A program made the position numbers and the translations under genes. Below, one piece after another: positions 47,823 to 60,800 of a stretch of 64,000 bases of DNA; position 1 is the first letter of the stretch, and each line of letters starts with the position of its first letter. Under the pieces are notes generated by a model. It saw only the letters and a program-made list of their open reading frames with translations. It did no database searches and was not told where the DNA came from. Location: NCBI RefSeq assembly GCF_950295315.1, contig NW_026647623.1:97182-161181 (forward strand), in the 5' to 3' direction. Origin of the DNA: Erinaceus europaeus. Lineage: Eukaryota > Chordata > Mammalia > Eulipotyphla > Erinaceidae.

Positions 47823-48899
47823 GAGGGCATCTGTCAGTAGGCAACGGGATTAATAGAGGCCTCCATTATTGAGGCTTGTGTAAAGGCAGGCACCGAGCAA
47901 TCCTCAGGGGCAGCTCAGGGCACTCAGGGACCTGGTGTGGGTATCTCTGGGGCGGGGACTGTCAGTCAGTCAGCAAGACTGTGTGTCAGTGCAAATGGTG
48001 GGACAGGGGCCTTGCGGAACTTGGTCCCTGGCCTGGGGTGTCAGATGCCAGCCCATTGCCCAGACACACACCAATCTGCCCATATCCCCTTGGCCCGGCT
48101 GGCCTGCACCTGTTTGTCCTGGGGCTCTGGCTCTGGTGGCTGGCCACCACCCCTCAGGTCAAGTTCAGGGTGGGGGTCATGGCTGCTGGTCAACTGGTTG
48201 GGCGGGGTCCCCGTGGCCTAGCAACCACAGGAGCCCTCTGTGATGTCCTAACCCCAGGCATTCTGTGCTGGAAACACTGGCAGTGGGCAGCCCAACAGCC
48301 CTGCCACTTGGTCAGCCAGCAGCGCCCAGATGCCTGGGCCCTGGCACAGAGGGACGGAAGGATGGGAAGACAGTGCTGACCGATGAGGGACCTCAGGGAA
48401 TCTGACAGCCAAGAGAAGACAGGTGGAGGTGTGCCCGGGATCCAGGGAGCCCAGTCCAGAGCTACCTGCATGCCTGCCTGCCTTCCTGGATGTCTCTATG
48501 CAGCCTTTGTCCAGGTAGGTTTCTCAGGTCCCCTCCACTCCTGTCCTCTCCTGTCCTTTCCTGTCCTCACCATCCACTCCCCTCTCCTCTCCTCTGCACT
48601 TTGCTTCTCTCTTTCATCTTTCCTCTCTTCTGGGTGCCCTGCTCAACAGCTCCAGCACTTGTGATGGTTCTCCAGTGACAGCTGTTTGCAACCCCTTCCA
48701 CCCGCTCCCTGCCCCTTACGTGACCCAGGTCACAGGGTCTCCGGATCACCCCACCCACACCCACACCCCCACAACACATTCCCTGGTTCAGCCCCTCTGC
48801 CCTATTCAGCCGAACTGGCCCCTTTGCAACCTACCTATGCATCATTGTTTGTCTTCACCATTCAACGAGAGATATCCTTTTGTACTTAGCTTGGTTGAC

Positions 48900-48977
48900 T
48901 GGTGGATAGATGGATGGATGGATGGATGGATGGATGGATAGCTGGATGGATAGCTGGATGGGTGGATGGATGAATGT
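48900..48977. repeat. (TGGA)n tract (B1)
   Basis: Tandem atggatgg with two tagctgga interruptions. Confidence 0.95.
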
Positions 48978-49279
48978 ACAGGTCAATGGATTGGTTTTGT
49001 AGAGGCAAAGTACCATCTAGGGGTACTTGAGACCATTGGTGTCAGAGCCCTTGTCTATGTCAAAAGGAAAACATGAAATCATCAATAACAAAAATGAATA
49101 ACCATCTAAATAAATAAATAAATGTAAAAACTGGGTTATATAATACATGGCGTCTTTGCCTTTCTGCATATGGTATGCTGTGAGGATCTTAACGAGGAAA
49201 GCATTGTCCTGAGTAGCTCCTTTGAAGAAGTGGAATATTTCATTTTCCTTTTTCTTTTTTGACTTTCCATTTTCTTCAT

Positions 49280-49476
49280 TATTTATTGGAATAAAAAGAC
49301 AGGAATTGAGAGGGAAGGGAGGGATAGAGAGTTTGATGCACAGCGAGAGACAGCTGCAGCACTTCTGCACCACTTGTAAAGATTTCCCCCGGCAGGTGGG
49401 GACCAGGGTCTTGAAGCCCAGTCCTCCTGCATTGTAACATGAGTGCTTAACTGGTTGTGGCACCACCTGATACTCT
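49280..49476 (-). mobile_element. SINE-a copy in B2
   Basis: Equivalent to 45903-46099, with small differences in the head (gagtatcaggtgg). Confidence 0.75.
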
Positions 49477-49616
49477 TGATGGGACACTGTTCTTAGCAAG
49501 GAATAGAAATTTTCGTGGCAAGGTAATAAATAAATAAATGAAGAAATAAATAAAAGTGCATTGACATTAACTCAGTGGAAACACACAGGGACGTATACAT
49601 CTCTGTTACCTGTATT

Positions 49617-49902
49617 ATTTATTCATTGATTGATTGATTGCCTCAAGGGGTTATTGCCACAGCTCAGTGCCTGCGCCACGAATAATCCACAGCTCCTTCA
49701 CTCCATTTGTTCCCCTTTCACTGCCCTTGTTGCTTGGTAACTCTAGTGATTATTGTTGCTGTTGTTGTTCTTACTGACACTTTCATTGGACAGAGTGAAA
49801 AGGAGATAGTAGGGGAAATACAGAGTGGGAGAGAAAGATAGAGCACCTGAAGACCTGCTTCACCCCCTGGAAAGCGACTCCCCTGCAGGTGTGGGTCTGG
49901 GT
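49617..49902 (-). mobile_element. SINE-b copy in B2
   Basis: Equivalent to 46242-46522. Confidence 0.72.
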
Positions 49903-51108
49903 GAGACACCCCAGACCCTTCCACCTGTCCCCTCTTTTCTTGAGCGCCACAAGCCCTTAACCCTCTGACATACTGCCAAACCTCCCTGCATTTACTTTTT
50001 AAGGCAATATGACCTGCCTCGTTTTGAATCCTCATTATCTTGAGGATCAGTCCTGGAGACAGTGTCATGGCACGACACACAGAGATCTCTGGTATCAGAG
50101 ATCACCTGGAACAGCAGCTGGGGATCTAGTACCAGGGCAGGAGCAACTCCCCATCCACCCTCCATGGAGTCCACCTGCCTGCATATTGGTGCTTTTCCCT
50201 CCAAAAAAGGTTTTTCCCTTTTTTCACTGAGAAACAGGCAGCAGACAGGTTACCCAGGCAGGGGAAAAATAAATAAAAAGCTTTTATTTTTTCTTTTTTT
50301 TGAAGAGTAACGAATGACCATCTTCTAGGAAGTACAGGTTTTGAACCTGAAAACTCTGTCTGTCTGTCTTCTAGTCCACTGAAAGAGCCCTAGCCCAGCC
50401 AGATCTCACACTCAGATGGTGTGTTTTTGCCAGTCAAAGACCTGCACAGCACACTAGGGATTGGGCAGCCTGAGACCCAAATGTTACATTGTACATGGAC
50501 TGTTTGCATTTCTTGCTCCCAAGGACATTGGACTGTCTCAACTCCCTCCCTTACAGCATGAAAAAAGACTTGACAATCTTCGAGCAAATGGAGTGGTGGC
50601 GAGGGGAGCTGGTTGCATGTCTGCACTGCTCACGACCAGGTGTCTGTGGGGGGATGAGGCAGAGGCTGTAAGGGGGCTAGGGAGCAGAAGGAGACTGTTT
50701 GAGAGGCAGCTGCAGTCAGGGGAGCCCGTGAGTATATGCAGGGATGTGTGTGGGTGTGGTGGCAGGGGGTTAGGACAGGTCCCCCTGCTGGATGGTGAGA
50801 TGGCAGCTGGGCTGGCCCTGGGCCACCAGGGCTGAAGGGCAGAAGCAGAGTGGCAGTAAAGTAGCGCAGGGAAGCACACAGTAGATGTTATTTGGGGAGC
50901 TGTGGGACAGAGGGCAAGGGGAAAGGGGGCATCCCTGAGGAGGGTTCTGGACTAGAGAGTGGGGGGAGCTGGAGGCATGGAAGGTCCCAGGAACCAGGGA
51001 CTGAAAGGAACAGATTCCAGCACCCACCCACTGGATAGAAGCTGCAGCAGCCAGAGCATCAACCCTGGCTTGCCTAGGCCAAGGGCCCTGAGTGAGTCCC
51101 TCTGAGGA

Positions 51109-51208
51109 TGAGGAAAAGGAGGAGGATGTGGAGGAGGAGGAGTAGGAGGAGGAGGAGGAGGAAGATGAGGAGGAAGAAGAGGAGGAGGAGGAGGAGGAGA
51201 GGTAGGAG
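51109..51208. repeat. GGA/GAA polypurine tract (B2)
   Basis: The longest clean run of gaggaggag in the window. Confidence 0.95.
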
Positions 51209-52271
51209 GGCAGCTGTCAGTAGGCAAAGGGATTAATAGAGGCCTCTATTACGGAGGCATGTGTCCAGGCAGGCACCCACCAACCCTCAGGGGCAGCTCA
51301 GGGCACCCAGGGTCCTGGTGTGGGTGTCTCTGCGGCGAGGACTGTCAGTCAGTCAGCAAGACTGTGTGTCAGTGCAAATGGTGGGACAGGGGCCTGGCGG
51401 AACTTGTTCCCCAGCCCTGGGCTGTCAGATGCCAGCCCCTTGCCCAGACACACACCAATCTGCCCATATCCCCTTGGCCCGGCAGAACTGCACCTGCTTT
51501 GTTTGGAGCTCTGGCTCTGGTGGATGGTCACCACCGCTCAGGTCAAGTTCAGGGTGGGGGTCGTAGCTGCTGGTCAACTGGATGGGCGGGGTCCCCGTGG
51601 CCTAGCAAACACAGGAGCCCTCTGTGATGTCCTAGCCCATGTTATTCTGTGCTGGCCACACTGGCACTATGCAGCCTAACTGCCCTGCCACTAGGTCAGC
51701 CAGCAGTGCCCAGACGCCTGATCCCTGGCACAGAGGGACGGAAGTATGGGAAGACAGTGCTGACCGACAAGGGACCTCAGGGCTGGCAGCCAAGAGAAGA
51801 CAGGTGGAGGTGTGCTCGGTATCCAGGGAGCCCAGGCCAGAGCTTCCTGCATGCCTGCCTGCCTTCCTGGATGTCTGTATGCTGCCTTTGTCCAAGTAGG
51901 TTTCTCAGGTACCCTCCACTCTTGTCCTCTCCTGTCCTCTCCTGTCCTCACCATCCACTACCCTCTCCTCTCCTCTGCACTTTGCTTCTCTCCTTTGTCT
52001 GTCCTCTCTTACGGGTGCCCTGCTCAACAGCTCCAGCATTTTGATGGTTCTCCAGTGACAGCTGTTCGCAACCCCTTCCACCCCCTCCCTGCCCCGGACG
52101 TGACCCAGCTCACAGGGTCTCCAGATCACCACACCCACACCCACTCCCAACAACACATTCCCTGTTTCAGCCCCTCTGCCCTATTCAGCCGAACTGGCCC
52201 GTTTGCAACCTACCTATGCATCACTGTTTGTCTTCAACATTCAACGAGAGATCTCCTTAGCTTGGTTGACT

Positions 52272-52352
52272 GGTGGATGGATGGATGGATGGATGGATGC
52301 ATGGATGGATGGATGGATAGCTGGATGGATAGCTGTATGGGTGGATGGATGG
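52272..52352. repeat. (TGGA)n tract (B2)
   Basis: Shares tagctggatggatagctg interruptions with B1. Confidence 0.95.
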
Positions 52353-52657
52353 ATGTACAGGTCAATGGACTGGTTTTGTAGAGGCAGAGTACCATCTAGG
52401 GGTACTTGAGACCATTGGTGTCAGAGCCCTAGTCTATGTCAAATGGAAGACATGAATTCATCAATAACAAAAATGAATAACCACCTAAATAAATAAATAA
52501 ATATAAATACTGGGTTAAAAAATACATGGAGTCTTTGCCTTTCTGCATATGGTATGCTGTGAGGATCTTAACAAGGAAAGCATTGTCCTGAGTAGCCCCT
52601 TTGAAGTAGTGAAATATTTCATTTTCCTTTTTCTTTTTTGACTTTCCATTTTCTTGA

Positions 52658-52854
52658 TTATTTATTGGAATAAAAAGACAGGAATTGAGACAGAAGGGAG
52701 GGATAGAGGGTTTGAGACACAGACAGAGACAGCTGCAACACTTCTGCACCACTTGTAAAGATTCCCCCCGGCAGGTGGGGACCAGGGTCTTGAAGCCCAG
52801 TCCTCCTGCATTGTAACATGAGTGCTTAACTGGGTGTGGCACCACCTGGTACCC
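52658..52854 (-). mobile_element. SINE-a copy in B3
   Basis: Equivalent to 45903-46099. Confidence 0.75.
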
Positions 52855-52995
52855 TTGATGGGACACTTTTTTTTTAGCAATGAAAAGAAATTCTCGTGGC
52901 AAGGTAATAAATAAATGAAGAAGTAAATTAAAGTGCATTTACATTAACTCAGTGGAAACACACAGGGATATATACATCTCTGTTACCTGTATTAC

Positions 52996-53278
52996 TTATT
53001 CATTGATTGATTGATTGCCTCAAGGGGTTATTGCCACAGCTCAGTGCCTGCTTCACTAATAATCCAAAGCTCCTGCACTCCATTTGTTCCCCTTTCGCTG
53101 CCCTTGTTGCTTGGTCATTGTGGTGGTTATTGTTGCTGTTGTTGTTCTTACTGACAGAACATCGGACAGAGAGAAAAGGAGAGAGAAGGGGAAATACAGA
53201 ATGGGAGAGAAACATAGAGCCCCTAAAGACCTGCTCATCCCCTGTAAAGCGACTCCCCTGCAGGTGGGGGTCTGGGTG
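52996..53278 (-). mobile_element. SINE-b copy in B3
   Basis: Equivalent to 46242-46522, with small deletions. Confidence 0.72.
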
Positions 53279-54471
53279 AGATACCCCATACCCTTCCACC
53301 TGTCCCCTCTTTTCTTGAGCGCCACAAGCCCTTAACCCTCTGTCATACCGCCAAACCTCCCTGCATTTACTTTTTAAGGCAATATGACCTGCCTCGTTTT
53401 GAATCCTCATTATCCTGAGGATCAGTCCTGGAGACAGTGTCATGACACGACAAACGGAGATCTCTGGTATCAGAGAGCACATGGAACAGCAGCTGGAGCT
53501 CTTGTTCCAGGGCAGGAGCAACTCCCCATCCACCCTCCATGGAGTCCACCTGTCTGCATTTTGGCCTTTTCCCTCCAAAAAAGGTTTTCCCTTTTTTCAC
53601 TGAGAAACAGGCAGCAGACAGGTTACCCAGGCAGGGGAAATAAATAAATAAAAAGCTTTTTTTTTTAACCATAGCGAATGACCATCTTCTGGGAAGTATA
53701 GGTTTTCAACCTGAAAACTCTGTCTGTCTGTCTCCTAGTCCACAGTAAGAGCCACTATCCCAGCCAGATCTCACACTCAGATGGGGTGTTTTTGCCAGTC
53801 AACGGTCTGCACAGCGCACTAGGGATTGGGCGGCCTGAGACCCAAATGTTACATTATAGATGGACTGTTTGCAGTTCTTGCTACCCAGGACATTGGAATA
53901 TCTCAACTCCCTCCACTACAGCATGAAAAAAGACTCTTGATAACCTTGGAGCAAATGGAGTGGGGGCGAGGGGAGCTGGTTGCATGTCTGTGCTGCTCAA
54001 GCCCAAGTGTCTGTGGAGGGCCATGGGATACACTGTAAGGGGGATAGGGGGCAAAAAGAGACTGTTTGAGAGGCAGGCTGCAGTCAGGGGAGCCCGTGAG
54101 TGTGTGCAGGGCCGTGTGTGTGTGGTGACAGGGGGTTATGGCAGGTCCCACTGATGGATGGAGAGAAGGCAGCTGGGCTGGCCCTGGGCCCCCAGATCTG
54201 AATGGCAGAAGCAGGGTGGCAGTAAAGTAGCGCAGGAAGGCACACAGTAGATGTTAGTTGGGGAGCTGGGGGACAGAGGGCAAGGGGAAAGGGGGCATCC
54301 TTGAGGAGGGTTCTGGACTAGAGAGTGGGGGGAGCTGGAGGCATGGAAGGTCCCAGGAATCATGGACTGACAGGAACAGATTCCTGCACCCACCCACTGG
54401 ATAGAAGATACAGCATCCAGAGCATCATCCCTGGCTTGCCTAGGCCAAGGGCCCTGAGTGAGTACCTCTGA

Positions 54472-54562
54472 GGATGAGGAAAAAGAGGACGAGGTGGAGG
54501 AGGAGGAGGAGGAGGAGAAGAGGAGGAGGAAGAAGAGGAGGATGAGGAGGGGCAGGAGGTCT
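54472..54562. repeat. GGA/GAA polypurine tract (B3)
   Basis: About 90 bp of purine-rich sequence, with cgaggtgg interruptions. Confidence 0.95.
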
Positions 54563-55630
54563 GCTGTCAGTAGGCAACGGGATTAATAGAGGCCTCCATT
54601 ATGAAGGCATGTGTCCAGGCAGGCACCCACCAACCCTCAGGGGCAGCTCAGGGAACCCAGGGACCTGGAGTGGGTATCTCTGGTTCAGGGACTGTCAGTC
54701 AGTCAGCAAAACTGTGTGTCAGTGCACATGGTGGGACAAGGGCCTGGCGGAACTTGGTCCCCAGCCCTGGGCTGTAAGATGCCAGCCTCTTGCCCAGACA
54801 CACACCAATCTGCCCATAGCCTCTTGGCCCGGCCGACCTGCACCTGATTTGGCCTGGGGCTCTGGCTCTGGTGGCTGGCCACAACCCCTCAGGTCAAGTT
54901 CATGGTGGGGGTCATGGCTGCTGGTCAACTGGATGGGCGGGGTTCCCGTGGCCTAGCAACCACAGGAGCCCTCTGTGATGTCCTAACCCCAGGCATTCTG
55001 TGCTGGTGACAATGGCACTGGGCAGCCCAACTGACCTGCCACTATGTCAGTCAGCAGCGCCCAGACGCCTGGGCCCTGGCATAGAGGGACGGAAGGATGG
55101 GAAGACAGTGCTGACCGACGAGGGACCTCAGGGCTGGCAGCCAAGAGAAGACAGGTGGAGGTGTGCCCGGGATCCAGTGAGCCCACGCCAGAGCTGCCTG
55201 CATGCCTGCCGGCCTTCCTGGATGTCTATATGCTGCCTTTGTCCAGGTAGGTTTCTCAGGTACCCTCCACTCCTGTCCTCTCCTGTCCTCTCCTGTCCGC
55301 ACCATCCTCTCTCCTCTCCTCTGCACTTTGCTTCTCTCCTTTGTCAGTCCTCTCTTCTGGGTGCACTGCTCAATAGCTCCAGCACTTGTGATGGTTCTCC
55401 AGTGAATGCCGTTCGCAACCCCTTCCAACCCCACTCTACCCCTGACATGACCCAGCTAACAGGGTCTCCGGCTCTCCCCACCCACACCCACACCCCCCAA
55501 CACATTCCCTGGTTCAGCCCCTCTGCCCTATTCAGCCGAACTGGCCCCTTTGCAACCTACCTATGCATCGTTGTTTGTCTTCACCATTCAACGAGTGTTC
55601 TCCTTCCGTACTTAGCTTGGTTGACTGTTG

Positions 55631-55705
55631 GGTGGATGGATGGATGGACGGAAGGATGGACAGATGGATGAATGGATAGCTGGATGGGTGGATTGATGGA
55701 TGGAC
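55631..55705. repeat. (TGGA)n tract (B3)
   Basis: Has the ggacggaaggatggacag interruption also seen at 7.9 kb. Confidence 0.95.
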
Positions 55706-57802
55706 AGGTCAATGGATTTGTTTTGTAGAGGCAGAGTACCATCTAGGGGTACTTGAGACCGCTGGTGTCAGAGGCCTAGTCTATGTGAAATGGAAAACGT
55801 AATTCATCAATAACAAAAATGAATAACGACCTAAATAAATAAATAAATATAAAAACTAGTTTAAAAAATACATGGCGTCTTTGCCTTTCTGCATATGGTA
55901 TGCTGTGAAGATCTTAACAAAGAAAGCATTGTCCTGAGTAGCCCCTTTGAAGTAGTGGAATATTTCATTTTCCTTTTTCTTTTTTGACTTTCCATTTTCT
56001 TGATTATTATTGCCTCACTATCATCCAAACACTGCCAACTGGGGAAGCTGGGGCACCCCTCAGTATTCAGGGGCAGGACCCTGTCCAGTCACGTTTGGCT
56101 GCATACTCAGCCTCCAGGCTCCCAGTCCACTTCTCAGTGGAAGCAGATTACAAGCCCAGAAAGAACCCAAAAAGAGCTGTGTTTCAACATAGATGGGAAC
56201 TGTGTTTGACCAAACAATAGTGGATGAACCCGGCCCCTTATACCTCCCCTTTGGGACCGGTTAAGGCAATTGCTCCTGTGGCCTCACAATCCCTGATCAT
56301 GATCTACTGGTGTCCACACATCACACTCAGAAAGATTCAGAAGTAGGAATCCATGAGTGTCCCATACAAAGTCGCTCTGTCTTCAGGAAGCACAAACTCC
56401 CCTGGCCATTGCTATGGAGAAACAAAATGAAGATGGATGCCTCCATTGGCTGAATTAGGAGTTTCAAGTGGAGACACAGCCCCACTCCTCACCTGAGGGC
56501 CTGGCTGCTGCTAATAAAGGCAATTGGGATCACCTATTACCACTTGGGCCATGAGGACATACTCAGGAATCCCTCCAGGAGCCAGCAGTCTGGCAGACCT
56601 CCTGACCCAGGATAGCTGTGCTCCTAGTTGGGCTGGCCTTCTGGCCAGAGGTGAGAATATTCCCTAGAAACAAGAAAGAGATTCAGGTTTCAAATGGATT
56701 TTAAACCCCATGAGGCACATGGAAAAGAATTTTCACAGCCATCAAAACACCCTCTTTCTGAACCCTGGAAGCTTCCGTTTTGCGTGGAAAATCTGGAGAC
56801 TGGTGTGGTCATCAGTACCACAGATACTTTACATTCGGCCCAATAGACAGAAAGCACAATGTGTGTGCCAGGGGGATAGAGTTTCACTTCTCTTGACCTG
56901 GTCTCTCATGGAATAAGTCCAAGGACGGGGTGCAGGAAATTTTGGAGGGCTGCATTTAGGCTAAGTGTCAGCCGCAGGGCCCTGGAGAATAGGAGTCAAA
57001 CATAGAGGGCCTGGACAGATGCAGCCAGAGATGGACATATGCCTGTTACCTGCAGCAGGATCGCTGTCTCCTCAGTTCCCCAATATACTACGCCATATGC
57101 AGGAGACTGAATAATCCAAGGGCAAAGAAAGAAAAGTTTCAACACTGGGAAGTCCAAGTTCACGATTCATGCACTGACTTCCATAAGGGCCCAGTGAAGA
57201 AGGAATGTAGAGACAGTCAGGCAGACAGAATGCCAGTGGCAGAAAAGGACTGAAATTCTGGCCCTGTGTTGATCAGTGCCAGAGCACTGAAGACAAACCC
57301 TCCATGCCTATGCATACTTCGTACAAGTGGCATTGTTATTTTTTGTTTGTGAGGAAAAGTTACACTTAGAACATCTAGGTCTTAGCCCACTCTGAGAAGC
57401 AACACTTGGCCTGTAGCCCACTCTCCAAAATTGCCCTCGCCTCTCCAATTTGTAAGTATTCTTAGTGATGCTCCATCCAATATGCAGGCTGGCACATTGT
57501 ACTCCCTGGTCCAGCCTCAGACTGTCCTGTGTGCAGGGAACAACACTATATCTATTTCTTCTTTGATTTACAGTTTAGAGATAGGACTCGGAGGACAAAA
57601 AGAGGAAGAGGGAAGTAGATGATTTGTTAGCGGTAGTTTGGGCTGAGAGAGATTTGTAGAGTGATAAGAGGTATATGAATGCCTCTGTGAGATGTGTTTC
57701 ATGACAGTGGCTTAGAAGGGCCTTCTGTATCCGCATTCTTACCCTAATCCAGAGCTGTGCAGGTCTCTAGCTAAAAAATATTTTCAGACCTCTACATGTT
57801 AC

Positions 57803-57803
<1 letters not shown>

Positions 57804-57882
<79 letters not shown>
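57804..57882. repeat. (AT)n(AG)n compound microsatellite
   Basis: AT for about 45 bp, then AG for about 30 bp, at the pre-a1 position. Confidence 0.95.
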
Positions 57883-57897
57883 TGATGTAGTCATTTT

Positions 57898-60800
57898 CTA
57901 AAATGGAATCAATATGACATTCAGACAATTGATTGCTAAAACCTGGAGAGAAACTTTGCATCAGGAAAATAATTGTACTACGGAGTAAACTCTCAAAATC
58001 ATTAGCTATATGCAGCTCCAAAGGGACAGAGCGAAAAAGGCTTTAGAAGGAACTCATCAAGGAGACTCTCCACATGGACAGGGCCCACAAGTTTCCTAGT
58101 CTGGCAACAGACACAGTGCATCTGGTAGTTCCAATTGCAAGCCTCAGGGCAAAAACCAATCCCTCTTTAGTGTTTTTACATCTGAAAAGAAGCAAAGTGA
58201 CCAGGGCCAAAAAGAGCTACAATGGTTTCAATATTGAGCTGTAAATCAGAATGTACCAAATGTTTTGCAAAAAATCACTTTATTATAAACTCTGAGTGAT
58301 ACTGCGATGGAAAAGAGGAGACAGAATATGGCTTGTGTCAGAAAGACTTACAAACTGAGGCTCAAGTATCCTAGGTGAATTCGCCAACACAACAGTGAGC
58401 TCATCAGTGCTCTGGTAACTCTCTTTTTATATCTGGGCCTGTCAGTAAAATAAGTATATAAGTAAAATATTAATGAGTGAAGAAGAGTGTGTGAGAGCAT
58501 GTGAGAGTTAGAGACAAAGAAGGCGAGAAGAGAAATAGATGAGTTGAAAGAGACCAGAATTCAAAAACCTCCTACATTGTGTTCATTGATGACAGGTTCA
58601 AAGCTGGCTTTTAGAGATTGTAAGGCAGCAGCTCTCATGCCCACAGACCAAGACAGCCCCAGCCTTCACCATATTCTGTACTACCAGACCTGACAGTAAT
58701 GTGTGTGTGTGTGTGTGTGTGTGTGTGTCTGTCTGTCTGTCTGTCACTGTGTGTTTGTGTGTGCTCAGAATTCACCTATAGTAGTCTCAGAGCATGGTTG
58801 GCAAGGTAGCCAGCCTCACCTGCAACTTATGTACAGAGAAACTAGCTGGTTAGGGAAATCCAGCTAGCCAAGATTCTGGCTCAGCAAGAATGCATATGCA
58901 AAGGGACTCTCATGTCTCGCTCTCCTGAGTTCCTGATTCAATCTCATGCCTCACTATAATCAAACACTCACAATGGGGGAAGCTGGGGCACCCCTCAGAA
59001 TTCAGGGGCATGACATTTTCCAGTCACGTTTGGCTTCATACTCAGCCTCCAGCCTCCCAGTCCACCTCTCAGGTCAGCAGATTAGAATCCCAGAAAGAAC
59101 CCAGAAAGAGTTCCAACATAGATGGGAACTGTGTTTGACAAAACAATAGTGGATGAACCCGACCCCTTACACCTACACTTTGGGTCCGGCTAAGGCAATT
59201 GCTCCTGTGGCCTCACAATCCCTGATCATGGTGTCCTGGTGTCCACACATCACACTCAGAGAGATTCCTAGAAGTAGTCATCCATGAGTGTCCCATACAA
59301 AGTCTCTCTGCTTGCAGGAATCACAAAGGGCTCCCAGGGCCCTTGCTATGGAGAGACAAAAGGAAGGTGGATGCCTCCATGGGATGAATTAGGAGTTTCC
59401 AGTGGAGATCACAGCCCATCCCCTCTCCTGAGTGCATGGATGCTGCTAATAAAGGCAATTGGAAACAGCTGTTACCACTTGGGTCCTGAGGACATACTCA
59501 GAAATCCCTCTAGGAGCTAGCAGGCTGGCAGACCTCCTGACCCAGGATAGCTGTGCTCCGAGTTGGGAGGGCCTTCTGGCCAGAGCTGAGAATAAAAGAA
59601 AGAACCTCAGATTTCAAAAGGATTTGAAACCCTATGAGTCACTTGGAAAAGACTTTTCACAGCCATCAGAACACCCTCTTTCAGAACCTTGGAAGCTTCC
59701 GTTTTGCATGGAATATCTGGACACTGGTGTGGCCATCACTATATATGAGAGAAACTGTGCATCAGGAAAAGAATTGTCCAAAAGAGTTATATCTCCAAAT
59801 CATTAGCTATATGCAGCTCCATCGGAACGATCGAAAAAGTCTCGAGAAGGAACTCATCCAGGAGACTCTCCACATGGACAGGCAGCACAAGTTTCCTAGT
59901 CTCGCAACACAGACAGGGGAGCTGCTACTTCCCAGTGGAAGCCTCAGGGCAAAAACCTCTCCCTCTTCATTGTCTCAGAATAAAAAAACCTCCTACACTG
60001 TGTTCATTGATGATAGCTTCAAACCTGGCTTGTAGAGATTGTAAGGCAGCAGCTCTCATGCCCACAGACCCCAGACAGCCCCAGCCTTCACCATATGCTG
60101 TACTACCAGACCTGACAGTACTGTGTGTGTGTGTGTGTGTGTGTGTCTGTCTGTCTGTCTGACTGTGTGTTTGTGTGTTCTCAGAGCTCACCTGTAGTAG
60201 ACTCAGAGCATGGGTGTCAAGTAGCCAGCCTCACCTGCAACTTATATACGGAGAACCTATCTGGTCAGGGCAAGCAAGCTAGCCCAGATTCAGGCTAAGC
60301 AAGAATGCATATGAAAAGTGACTCTCATGTCTAAATCTCCTGAGTTCCCTATTCAATCCCATGCCTCACTATCTATCATCCGGAGGAAGCTGTGGCACCC
60401 CTCAGAATTCAGGGGCATGAACCTGTCCAGTCACGTTTGGCTGCCTACGCAGCCTCCAGGGTCTCAGTTCACTGCTCAGAGCAGCAGATTACAAGCACAG
60501 AAAGTACCCAGAAAGAGCTGTGTTTCAACATAGATGGGAACTGTGTTTGACCAATCAATAGTGGATGAACCCGGACCCTTACACCTACCCTTTGGGTCTG
60601 GCTAAGGCAATTGCTCCTGCTGCCTCACATTCCTGATCATGGTGTCCTGGTGTCCACACATCACACTCAGATTCTCAGAAGTAGGCATGCATGAGTGTCC
60701 CATACAAAGTCGCTCTGCTTGCCGGAAGCACAAAGTCCCCGGGCCCTAGCTATGGAGGAATAAAAGGAAGATGGATGCCTCCATTGGCTGAATTAGGCGC

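Larger units (their letters stand above)
45900..49277 (+). repeat. B block copy B1
   Basis: 3378 bp, starting gattatttattggaataaa. Order: SINE-a; an A-rich spacer; SINE-b; 0.56 kb of unrecognised sequence with an A-rich end (46530-47090); a GC-rich body; the GGA tract; a C/T-rich stretch near 48530-48620; the TGGA tract; an AT-rich end. Several open frames of 80-230 codons exist on both strands but are not kept between copies. Confidence 0.9.
49278..52655 (+). repeat. B block copy B2
   Basis: 3378 bp, with the same order as B1 and high identity throughout. It contains SINE-a and SINE-b at the same sites, the GGA tract at 51109-51208 and the TGGA tract at 52272-52352. Confidence 0.9.
52656..56010 (+). 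repeat. B block copy B3
   Basis: About 3355 bp. It has the same order as B1/B2, with SINE-a, SINE-b, GGA tract (54472-54562) and TGGA tract (55631-55705). It ends by joining a4 at gattattattgcctcacta. Its last 0.6 kb shares derived bases with B0 rather than with B1 or B2. Confidence 0.9.
44978..57897 (+). repeat. A unit U11 split by B array
   Basis: a1 44978-45255; a3 45256-45600; the first 0.3 kb of a4 to 45899; the B array 45900-56010; then a4 from an earlier point (56011) through 57803. A compound AT/AG tract follows at 57804-57882. The a4 sequence is partly repeated on the two sides of the B array, so the array was not a simple clean insertion. Confidence 0.85.

Noticed and set aside
47147..47830. 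A 227-codon minus-strand frame with a Ser-rich N-terminus
   Set aside because: The Ser run is only the polypurine tract read in reverse. The frame is not preserved in B2, B3 or the 6.4-kb copy.
47876..48379. Possible exon with Trp-rich plus-strand frame in B1, followed by a gtaggt donor-like site near 48515
   Set aside because: Equivalent frames in B2 and B3 differ in length and shift, and no known domain is seen.
45900..56010. CRISPR-like or multi-gene tandem cluster
   Set aside because: Repeats are kilobase-scale and contiguous with no spacers, and they contain SINEs. This is a eukaryotic segmental tandem array.
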